A DNA stretch of 17,318 nucleotides from 38-11 sp964539975 (lineage in GTDB: Bacteria; Bacillota; Clostridia; Tissierellales; Dethiosulfatibacteraceae), in contig CAZIKK010000031.1 in the NCBI GenBank assembly GCA_964539975.1, forward strand, positions 1-17,318, given 5' to 3'. The notes under the pieces are model-generated. The model did not search any database. It saw only the letters and a list, made by a program, of their open reading frames with translations, and was not told the DNA's origin. Positions 1 to 6,268 of the stretch are shown here, piece after piece. Both the position numbers and the translations under genes were made by a program. The number at the start of each line of letters is the position of its first letter. The stretch's first letter is position 1.

Positions 1-76
1 TTTGGATCCCTTTGTCTCCTCCTGCTTTTGCTATCGCCGCTTTTTTTTCTATTAATTCCTTGATTGAATCTCTCAT
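1..76 (-). CDS. Biotin-dependent acyl-CoA carboxyltransferase/decarboxylase subunit, N-terminal fragment
   Basis: Only the first 25 codons are inside the window; the gene continues past the left edge. It starts with ATG at 76, preceded by a GGAGG site (CCTCC on the plus strand at 81-85) at good spacing. The peptide begins MRDSIKELIEKK and goes on through AKAGGDKGIQ. This matches the usual opening of carboxyltransferase subunits such as methylmalonyl-CoA decarboxylase alpha or propionyl-CoA carboxylase beta, where a charged helix and a GG-(D/E)-K-x-I-x motif come just before the conserved KQH...G(K/M)xTARERI segment. That segment would lie just outside. It is the last visible gene of the CoA-transferase-madL-madM operon, so the likely substrate is malonyl-CoA (inference). 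Family membership rests on a short peptide. Confidence 0.68.
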   Translation of the reverse strand, partial: MRDSIKELIEKKAAIAKAGGDKGIQ

Positions 77-96
77 ATATCCTCCCTTAACATAAC

Positions 97-129
97 GATA
101 CTAAGATACTTGTTTCGTATCTTAGTATC
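97..129 (-). repeat. Intercistronic hairpin, 13-bp perfect stem, 7-nt loop
   Basis: The arms GATACTAAGATAC (97-109) and GTATCTTAGTATC (117-129) are exact reverse complements around a 7-base loop. It lies in the 79-base gap between the madM stop and the carboxyltransferase start, with no T-run after it on the minus strand. An intrinsic terminator is therefore unlikely. An mRNA-stabilising or processing element, or a protein-binding dyad, is more plausible. Confidence 0.7.
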
Positions 130-155
130 TAATGATATGTGTTTCTATGACCAGC

Positions 156-917
156 TTAACCGATAATCGCTCTCACGAGAATGAATCCGATTGAAGGGCA
201 AAGCAAGCTTCCCAATCCTGTATAAAATGTAGCAATCATTGCACCATACGGCACCAACTTCGCATCCGTTGCCGCAAGTCCACCTGCAACACCGCTGGTC
301 GTACCTATCAGTCCACCATATACCATAGCAGATGTGGGGTTGTTCAAGCCAATTCTTTTAGCAACTAAAGGTGTGAGGATCATTGTCAATACAGATTTCA
401 CAACACCCGCAGCAATAGATAATGCAATCACGTCCGAACTTGCTCCCAAAGCGCCTCCTGTGACAGGTCCAACGATAAACGTAACGGCTCCTCCGCCAAT
501 TGTGGCCACATCCACTGGATCAGTATAGCCCAAAGCATAAGCAATCAGCCCACCCACGATGAATGAAAATGCAATCCCTACAAACAAAGAAACAATGCCT
601 GGCAATCCAGCCTTCTTTAAATTTTCAAACTTAACACCAAAAGCTGTTGATATGATAGCAAAATCCCGCATCATGCCACCACCCAATATGCCTACTCCTG
701 AAAACAAGGCTACATCAGCCAATCCTTTACTGCCTCCTGTATATTTTCCAGCAGCGAATGCTAGCGCCAATCCGATGACAATCGCAATGGCAGATCCCAT
801 TCTTTGTTGCTTGATAGAACTTGCTATGCCGTAAGATACCAACATAATGACCGCTACCAGCAAGAAAGCTCCTACTAAGCCATAGCTTGTAAAAATTCCA
901 ATTAATGTGTCTAACAT
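156..917 (-). CDS. madM: Malonate carrier, MadM subunit
   Basis: This is a very hydrophobic 253-residue integral membrane protein. Its length and its pairing with the preceding 126-residue protein match MadM of the two-subunit MadL/MadM sodium-coupled malonate carrier (family usually about 254 residues). Membrane segments can be read at roughly 10-32, 38-58, 66-80, 105-130, 140-160, 165-188 and 225-252. Glycine-rich stretches lie between them, such as the GGGAVTFIVGPVTGG loop near 141-155 and GLIGTTSGVAGG near 202-213. The start is ATG at 917, behind a GGAGGAGG site 5-6 bases upstream. It sits 15 bases after madL and is presumably translated from the same mRNA. The assignment comes from recognising both subunits together. 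Substrate is inferred from the family and from the CoA-transferase and decarboxylase-type neighbours; another small dicarboxylate is possible. Confidence 0.85.
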   Translation of the reverse strand: MLDTLIGIFTSYGLVGAFLLVAVIMLVSYGIASSIKQQRMGSAIAIVIGLALAFAAGKYTGGSKGLADVALFSGVGILGGGMMRDFAIISTAFGVKFENLKKAGLPGIVSLFVGIAFSFIVGGLIAYALGYTDPVDVATIGGGAVTFIVGPVTGGALGASSDVIALSIAAGVVKSVLTMILTPLVAKRIGLNNPTSAMVYGGLIGTTSGVAGGLAATDAKLVPYGAMIATFYTGLGSLLCPSIGFILVRAIIG

Positions 918-932
918 ATTTTCCTCCTCCTG

Positions 933-1313
933 CTATGCAGCTTTTCTATCGTCTTTTGTCATAGTCAATTTTGAAATCACAGGGACTAAAAACGTCGCTC
1001 CAACCGTGGTGACCCCACCTGCCAAAAATGCAACTGCTCCACCTGAAAATGCCGCAACTACATTCTGAATGGAAGACATGGCAACAACTATAGGGATATA
1101 CAAAGCGCTCAGCAATCGAATCCCATTTTGTGTCTTTTCAGCCAATGGTTTCCCTTTTGATTCTTTGTAATTTGTAATAATGACTAACAACAACATAGCA
1201 AAACCAACGCCACCGATATCACCATTGATCCCAAGCATTGTTCCAAGAGTTCTCCCTATAAAAGAACCTATAAACATGCATGCCGCTACTAACCCAAATC
1301 CATAAATTTCCAT
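933..1313 (-). CDS. madL: Malonate carrier, MadL subunit
   Basis: This 126-residue membrane protein resembles MadL, the small subunit of the malonate/Na+ symporter first described in Malonomonas. Recognisable stretches are the opening MEIYGFGLVAAC, the glycine-rich GINGDIGGVGFAMLLLVI near 28-45, and ALYIPIVVAMSSIQNVVAA near 71-89. About four membrane segments are visible, followed by a basic C-terminal tail (KLTMTKDDRKAA). Its ATG at 1313 overlaps the CoA-transferase stop codon as TAATG, and a GGAGG site lies inside the end of the upstream gene, so translation is probably coupled. MadM follows 15 bases later. The adjacency of a MadL-like and a MadM-like protein is the strongest support for both calls. 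Confidence 0.87.
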   Translation of the reverse strand: MEIYGFGLVAACMFIGSFIGRTLGTMLGINGDIGGVGFAMLLLVIITNYKESKGKPLAEKTQNGIRLLSALYIPIVVAMSSIQNVVAAFSGGAVAFLAGGVTTVGATFLVPVISKLTMTKDDRKAA

Positions 1314-2500
1314 TAAAGAACGCCTCCTTCTTTCAGTTCTTCGATTTCTTCTTTTGTGTACCCCAGGTATTCGGACAATATTTTTTCATTGTGTTGTCCT
1401 AGTGTAGGTGCTGCAAATCTGATATTATCGTCCACGCCACTTATTTTCACAGGAATTCCTGGCAAACTAGACATCCCCACTTTTGGATGATCCACTTCTT
1501 GAATCATGTTTCTAGCCAAAACCTGCTCGTCTTTGACTACCATCTCTACTGTGTTAATCGGACCACTTGGAACACCGCCATCAATCAGCAATTGTTTCCA
1601 TTCTTCAGTCGTTTTTTTGATGATTTCCGCGGCAACCAATGGTCTCAACTCGTCATAATGTTGGTTCCTCAACGGGTTGGTCTTAAAACGTTCGTCGTTG
1701 ATTAGTTCCTCTGTCCCCATGACTTTGCAGAATTTTGCCCAAAGATTGTCATTTCCTGCTGCAATCATGATTTGTCCATCACTGGTTTCAAACGGTTCGA
1801 AAGGAACAATAGATGCGTGTTTATTTCCTTCTGGCTTTGGTGAGGTTCCAGTCACGAAATATCTGGCTATGGCATTCTCAAGTATACCCACTTGACAATC
1901 CAGCATCGACACATCCACTTTCATTCCTTCTCCTGTGATGCTACGCTTGTTAATAGAAGCCAACACACCAATCGCTGTGAATAACCCAGCCATAATATCT
2001 CCTACCGATGGGCCTACTCGTGTGGGTTCGCCACCTTTTTGACCGGTGATGCTCATAATCCCCCCCATTGCCTGTATCACACCGTCATAAGCAGGTCTAC
2101 TGCTGTAAGGGCCTGTGTGCCCAAATCCTGAGGAAGCCGCATAGATTAATTTTGGATTGATTTTTTTGAGCTCATCATAACCCAATCCCAATTTTTCCAT
2201 GGTGCCTGGTTTGAAGTTTTCCACCAGTACATCCACCTTCTGAACCAATCCTTTGAAAATCTCTTTCGCTTTATCATTCTTCAAATTCAACGTAATGCTT
2301 TCTTTGTTTCGGTTCAAGCTCATAAAGTAAGCGCTTTCATCCTGTACATATGGACCAAACGCCCTTGAGTCATCCCCTTTGCCCGGAGCTTCCAATTTGA
2401 TTACCTCTGCACCTAAATCACCCAACATCATGGTGCAATATGGGCCTGCTAACACTCTTGTCATGTCTAATACTTTTATGTTTTCCAATGGATAATGCAT
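1313..2500 (-). CDS. Class III CoA-transferase (CaiB/BaiF, formyl-CoA transferase family)
   Basis: This 395-residue protein carries the full family layout. It opens with IKVLDMTRVLAGPYCTMMLGDLGAEVIKLE (residues 8-37), followed by the FGPY and LNRNKESITLNL segments and FGHTGPYSSRPAYD (126-139). The catalytic aspartate lies in GDIMAG, Asp168, the equivalent of Asp169 in formyl-CoA transferase, which forms a mixed anhydride with the acyl group. The C-terminal half has GGVPSGPINT and the LGQHNEKIL tail. The start is ATG at 2500 with GGAGG at 2506-2510. It is the first gene of the operon with madL and madM, behind a sigma-54 promoter. Role inferred from context: transfer of CoA from acetyl-CoA (or another donor) to malonate. 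The family alone does not fix the substrate; oxalate, succinate and carnitine enzymes look similar. Confidence 0.9.
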   Translation of the reverse strand: MHYPLENIKVLDMTRVLAGPYCTMMLGDLGAEVIKLEAPGKGDDSRAFGPYVQDESAYFMSLNRNKESITLNLKNDKAKEIFKGLVQKVDVLVENFKPGTMEKLGLGYDELKKINPKLIYAASSGFGHTGPYSSRPAYDGVIQAMGGIMSITGQKGGEPTRVGPSVGDIMAGLFTAIGVLASINKRSITGEGMKVDVSMLDCQVGILENAIARYFVTGTSPKPEGNKHASIVPFEPFETSDGQIMIAAGNDNLWAKFCKVMGTEELINDERFKTNPLRNQHYDELRPLVAAEIIKKTTEEWKQLLIDGGVPSGPINTVEMVVKDEQVLARNMIQEVDHPKVGMSSLPGIPVKISGVDDNIRFAAPTLGQHNEKILSEYLGYTKEEIEELKEGGVL

Positions 2501-2543
2501 TTTTTCCTCCTAAGTTCTAATCCTTTTTTGCACTTATTATATA

Positions 2544-2559
2544 AGCATGAATCATGCCA
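2544..2559 (-). promoter_or_regulatory. Sigma-54 (-24/-12) promoter of the CoA-transferase-madLM operon
   Basis: The minus strand reads TGGCATG-ATTC-ATGCT, against the consensus TGGCACG-N4-TTGCW. GG at the -24 element and GC at the -12 element are present with correct spacing; only two conserved positions differ. The predicted start is near 2533, giving a leader of about 33 bases that contains the GGAGG site of the CoA-transferase. A sigma-54-type activator is encoded immediately upstream, which raises confidence. Confidence 0.8.
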
Positions 2560-2669
2560 ACTTTATCGTTTGTTGAGATTATTTCTTTCGATCCCTCTGA
2601 CCATAGTCTTATTAATCATTGAACGTAATTATTTTATTAGTCAGTCCTCATTTAAGACTCTTGTTAAAG

Positions 2670-2696
2670 AAAAAAAGTGGTTAATCATTAACCACT
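2670..2696 (-). terminator. Possible intrinsic terminator after the response regulator
   Basis: A 21-base perfect palindrome (2676-2696, arms AGTGGTTAAT/ATTAACCACT around one base) is followed on the minus strand by a run of T bases (2676-2670). It lies just downstream of the regulator stop at 2717. The steric loop would open a few pairs, leaving about a 7-8 bp stem. The same DNA forms half of the tandem dyad array, so it may serve as terminator, as binding site, or as both. Confidence 0.5.
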
Positions 2697-2712
2697 GGTT
2701 AATTTTTAGCCA
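2676..2712. promoter_or_regulatory. Two tandem 17-bp dyads, likely upstream activating sites for the adjacent regulator
   Basis: Four half-sites alternate in orientation: TGGTTAA (2678-2684), TTAACCA (2688-2694), TGGTTAA (2696-2702) and TTAGCCA (2706-2712). They form two dyads of the form TGGTTAA-N3-TTARCCA spaced exactly 18 bp centre to centre. Relative to the predicted sigma-54 start near 2533 they are centred at about -153 and -171, a typical place for enhancer sites of NtrC-family regulators with Fis-type DNA-binding domains. The cognate protein is inferred to be the response regulator encoded at 2717-4030. Confidence 0.65.
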
Positions 2713-2716
2713 CTTT

Positions 2717-4030
2717 TTATTCGACATCAATCCCATATTTGTTGATTTTATTTCTAAGCGTGGTGCGAGTGATTTTCAACGCTTTGGCCGTGTGGGTGAT
2801 GTTGTAGTCATGAAGAATCAGTGTTTTTTCTATCATCTCTTTTTCTACCATTTCCAAACTGCTGCTCTCAGTGTGCTCTGTTTGATTGAACACATCATGA
2901 GGCAAGTCTGACACTTGTATTCTCTCATGATTGGATAGAATCACAATTCGTTCAATCGTATTTTTCAATTCACGCACATTGCCGTGCCAGTCATATTTCT
3001 TAAATAAATCCATTGCTTCTAGACTTATTCCTTTTATATGCGTCTGTATTTTCGATGTGTATTGATCCAAAAAGTGATGTACCAACTCTGGAATGTCTTC
3101 TCTTCTACTTCTCAAGGGCTCCAAGTGGATGGGAATGATGTTGAGCCTGAAAAACAGATCCTGTCTGAAGTTTCTAATTTTCATCTCATATTTTAAATCT
3201 CGGTTGGTTGCCGAAACAATCATCGCATCAAATGGGATCTCACGATCTCCTCCAAGCCTTCGGAATTTTTTCTCTTGTAAGACTCTCAGTAACTTTTTTT
3301 GTAAAGAAAGGTCCATATCTCCTACTTCATCTAAGAAAAGAACCCCACCGTCCGCTTGTTCCATCAGCCCCACCTTTCTTTGTTTGGCTTCAGTGAAAGC
3401 GCCTTTTTCGAAACCAAACAATTCACTTTCTTGTAAAGACTTTGGTATAGCGGCGCAATTCAAGGGCACAAATGGTTTTCCCTCTCCCATCATTCGGCCA
3501 ATACTCTTTGCCACAATCTCTTTTCCTGTTCCACTCTCGCCCGTTATCAAAACACTGGTATTGATCCCTTTCTCAGAGATAGAGCTTATGGTTTTCCTGA
3601 TGTCATGAATATTGGGACTACTGCCAATTAATTCGCTTGTATTGAGCATGCTCAAATTTTTCTTTTTATAAATGAAATCTTGCAAACTGACAATCACATC
3701 CATGACCTCTGTTATTTTGAAAGGTTTGGTGAAATAATCATAGGCCCCTAATTTCATGGCTTTCACCGCCAATCTCACCTCACTAATATAGGTGATCATA
3801 ATCACTGTGATGTCCATCTTCAGTCGATGAATGGTCTCAAGGACTTGGATGCCATCAATGCCTGGCAATTTAATGTCGATTATGGCCAAGTCAATTTTTT
3901 CAGATTGGATTATCTCCAGCCCTTCTTCTCCCGATGCCGCTGTAAACACACGGATTCCTTCAATTTTCTGAACGCCTATCCTTAAAGAGTATCGGATGCT
4001 TTTCTCATCATCTATAATCAGCACATTCAT
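2717..4030 (-). CDS. Sigma-54-dependent response regulator (NtrC/DctD family)
   Basis: This 437-residue regulator has three domains. The receiver spans about 1-120, with Asp7/Asp8, phospho-acceptor Asp52 in DIKLPG, Thr80 and Lys102 in TKPF. The AAA+ domain spans about 131-370, with Walker A GESGTGKE (164-171), Walker B LFLDEVGD (231-238) and the arginine-rich RSRREDIPEL region near 308. A Fis-type helix-turn-helix lies at about 395-437 (HTAKALKITRTTLRNKI). The sigma-54 contact loop reads GAFTEA (210-215) rather than the usual GAFTGA. The start is ATG at 4030, two codons from the kinase stop, with an AAGGAGG site. It is paired with the kinase next to it. The sigma-54 promoter and dyads just downstream point to the CoA-transferase-madLM operon as its target (inference). 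Confidence 0.93.
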   Translation of the reverse strand: MNVLIIDDEKSIRYSLRIGVQKIEGIRVFTAASGEEGLEIIQSEKIDLAIIDIKLPGIDGIQVLETIHRLKMDITVIMITYISEVRLAVKAMKLGAYDYFTKPFKITEVMDVIVSLQDFIYKKKNLSMLNTSELIGSSPNIHDIRKTISSISEKGINTSVLITGESGTGKEIVAKSIGRMMGEGKPFVPLNCAAIPKSLQESELFGFEKGAFTEAKQRKVGLMEQADGGVLFLDEVGDMDLSLQKKLLRVLQEKKFRRLGGDREIPFDAMIVSATNRDLKYEMKIRNFRQDLFFRLNIIPIHLEPLRSRREDIPELVHHFLDQYTSKIQTHIKGISLEAMDLFKKYDWHGNVRELKNTIERIVILSNHERIQVSDLPHDVFNQTEHTESSSLEMVEKEMIEKTLILHDYNITHTAKALKITRTTLRNKINKYGIDVE

Positions 4031-6202
4031 CTAGTCTCCCCTCCTTTTGGGTATGGTAATCCTAAATTCAGATCCTTCCTTATGTTTACTGGTCACTTCA
4101 AGCTTACCCTCGTTTTCTCGAATGGTTTTATACGCCGTAGACAACCCCAAGCCTGTTCCATCTCGTTTCGTTGTGTAAAATGGTTCAAATATGTTTTGAA
4201 TGGCCTCCTCTTTGATGCCGATGCCCGTGTCGCGTATGACTATGTCAATGGTTTCTTCTTTGTCTCTGATAAATACATCGATCCAACCGTTGTTGCCAAT
4301 GGCTTGAATGGCATTTTTTACGATGTTGATGATAGCCTGTTTGAAGTTTCTTCTGTCAATATTGGCATACAAAGTTGTTTCATCAAAAACTTGCCGAACC
4401 CGGATATCACGGTTAATCATTTCTCCTCTCATAATGTTTATTGCCTCGGAAACAACTTGACAAACATCCACTTGAAGATCCTTTTCAGCTTTGGATTTGG
4501 TAAAATGTAAAAACTCCAACACAATATGGTTTAATTCACTGATTTCTTCCTCTATCAACTTCATGATTTCATCTTTTTCCTCATCACTTGTGAGTTCACT
4601 CTTGTACAATTCTAGCAAATTGCTGAGTCCTGCCAAAGGGTTTCCAATGTCATGGATGATTGAAGAGGAAAACTCTCCCACAATGCTAAGTCGATCTTCT
4701 CGCTTCAATTCTTCCTCCATCTTCTTGATCAGTTCCAGATTGATCATTAGAAAAACATAACCAATTCCTTGGTCTTGATTGTCTTTCACTTTTGAACAGA
4801 CAATTCTGCAAGGTATGTTACGCTTTTCAATTGTATAAATGAGCACTTCTTTTTCTGCCATGTCATGTTTGTCATTGTTCAATTCCTCAATGATCTCTTT
4901 TAAGTCGTAGTTGATTTTGTCTTTCAAGTTTGAGTAGTCTTTGCCTAAGACCTCCTTTCCCGACAAACCTACGAGTAATTCAGCAGCTTTATTGAAAATC
5001 ACAATCTTATTGTCTGAATCCGTAACGATAATCCCGCTTCCAACACTCATTAGGATGTTATTCAGATATTGCTGTGTTTTATTTTCTCTTGCCACAGAAT
5101 TTTTCAACTCACCTACTTTTGAATCTAATTTAGTAGCCAAATCCTTGAATGCCGTTTCTAATTCTCCAATTTCGCCTTGTTGGTTCACTGTAATTTCGTC
5201 AAATCGATTGTCTCCCGCCGTCCACATTCGAACCAAATAAACCAATCTTTGAATCGGCTTTGTGATGCCCACCGAGAGAACAAGCCCCACAATCAGGCCC
5301 ACCACCAAGACAATGATAGCCACAAAAATCAAGTCATTCAAAACTTCATAAGCTTCACTGTACAACACATTCATTTCCTGTTCTACCATCACTACTAGAT
5401 CGGCACCTTCCACCGTTGTGACCGCCATGTAATAACGCGCTTCTTCTCTTTTTGAAACCACCGTTCCTTTGATTTGATCGCCCATAACCGCATAAAGGTT
5501 GGTTTCCTTTTCATTCAACAAGACAGGCACATCTTCAAAAACCGTCACCTCTTCATCACTCAACTCTGAATAGGGATGAACAATCAAGGAGCCATAGCTA
5601 TCCATGACCCATATGCCGCCGTTGAAGGTCGTATCGGCGCTCATAATTACTTTTTTCATTTCTCTTAAAGGAATGCCTGCTGCGACGAGCCCATACAAAT
5701 TCCCCTCATGATAGATGGGTGCAGCCAACACAAAATGAGGTTTGCCTAATACACGACTGATATATAAGTGACTAATATAGGGCTCTTCATAAGTCATGAT
5801 ATGATTGTAGTAGTCCCGATCTGTGTAAGTCATTTCTTCTATCGCAATGGGATTGTAAGGATTGGAATACACCATCCGTCCTTCCGTGTTCATGAAAAAA
5901 ACCAAATCAAAATTTCCATAATAATCGTTTAATCGGTTAATTTCTTTATAAATCGCTTCTTCCGATTTGTCTCCATTGGAAATTTGTTGAGCTGTCACCG
6001 CCACATCATTCATAGCTAATTCCAGATAAATATCTATCTTATTGCTCATTAACTCGGCGATAACCGCATTTTTCGCCAATTTTTCTTCCAGCATATTTTT
6101 TTGCAAACTGTTCACGATCAAAGCACCGCTCATCATAATCATAACCAGAAGGTATACCGTAAATAGAATAGGGATTTTGAATTTTATGCTATTAATCCTC
6201 AT
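4031..6202 (-). CDS. Membrane sensor histidine kinase with extracellular Cache-type sensor
   Basis: Numbered from ATG at 6202 (723 residues), the order is as follows. TM1 spans about 10-31. An extracellular sensor of about 255 residues has dCache-like features (YTDRDYYNHI, GKPHFVLAAPIY, LYGLVAAGIPL). TM2 spans about 290-312, HAMP about 313-366 and a PAS domain about 374-490. The HisKA motif IIHDIGNPLAG carries phospho-His517. The HATPase_c domain has the N-box with Asn630, DTGIGI (658-663), FEPFYTTK and GTGLGLS (682-688). GAGG lies 6 bases before this ATG. A TTG at 6232 and ATGs at 6229 and 6220 are in frame but lack a ribosome binding site, and the first two lie upstream of the predicted transcript start. 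The architecture is like DctB/CitA-type sensors of small carboxylates; malonate as ligand is inferred from the neighbours. Confidence 0.92.
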   Translation of the reverse strand: MRINSIKFKIPILFTVYLLVMIMMSGALIVNSLQKNMLEEKLAKNAVIAELMSNKIDIYLELAMNDVAVTAQQISNGDKSEEAIYKEINRLNDYYGNFDLVFFMNTEGRMVYSNPYNPIAIEEMTYTDRDYYNHIMTYEEPYISHLYISRVLGKPHFVLAAPIYHEGNLYGLVAAGIPLREMKKVIMSADTTFNGGIWVMDSYGSLIVHPYSELSDEEVTVFEDVPVLLNEKETNLYAVMGDQIKGTVVSKREEARYYMAVTTVEGADLVVMVEQEMNVLYSEAYEVLNDLIFVAIIVLVVGLIVGLVLSVGITKPIQRLVYLVRMWTAGDNRFDEITVNQQGEIGELETAFKDLATKLDSKVGELKNSVARENKTQQYLNNILMSVGSGIIVTDSDNKIVIFNKAAELLVGLSGKEVLGKDYSNLKDKINYDLKEIIEELNNDKHDMAEKEVLIYTIEKRNIPCRIVCSKVKDNQDQGIGYVFLMINLELIKKMEEELKREDRLSIVGEFSSSIIHDIGNPLAGLSNLLELYKSELTSDEEKDEIMKLIEEEISELNHIVLEFLHFTKSKAEKDLQVDVCQVVSEAINIMRGEMINRDIRVRQVFDETTLYANIDRRNFKQAIINIVKNAIQAIGNNGWIDVFIRDKEETIDIVIRDTGIGIKEEAIQNIFEPFYTTKRDGTGLGLSTAYKTIRENEGKLEVTSKHKEGSEFRITIPKRRGD

Positions 6203-6231
6203 CATTCGCCTCTTTAACATAAGATGCATCA

Positions 6232-6240
6232 ATTATATCA
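6232..6240 (-). promoter_or_regulatory. Extended -10 promoter of the sensor kinase-regulator operon
   Basis: The minus strand carries TGATATAAT, a perfect TATAAT with the TG extension. No good -35 hexamer lies 17-18 bases upstream, where the terminator stem of wecB sits. Transcription would start near 6225, which excludes the TTG (6232) and ATG (6229) starts and supports translation from 6202 or 6205. Confidence 0.55.
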
Positions 6241-6268
6241 AAAAAAACAACCCTTAAACAGGATTGTT
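6239..6268 (-). terminator. Intrinsic terminator of the wecB end
   Basis: The minus strand reads AACAATCC (6268-6261), a loop that holds the wecB stop codon, then GGGTTGTT (6253-6246), giving an 8-bp stem with one G-U pair. It is followed by eight T bases. The terminator thus overlaps the last codons of wecB and separates the housekeeping genes from the two-component system. Confidence 0.75.

Noticed and set aside
2495..2911. Open frame of 138 codons on the plus strand spanning the regulator-CoA-transferase gap
   Set aside because: It lies opposite the regulator C-terminus and the promoter region, has no ribosome binding site or recognisable protein pattern, and is Phe/Leu/Ser-rich as expected for antisense of coding DNA.
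3093..3608. Plus-strand open frame of 171 codons inside the response regulator
   Set aside because: It is the antisense shadow of the AAA+ domain, whose motifs are intact on the minus strand.
4082..4510. Plus-strand open frame of 142 codons opposite the kinase ATPase domain
   Set aside because: The minus strand carries all HATPase boxes in frame; the opposite frame has no family features.
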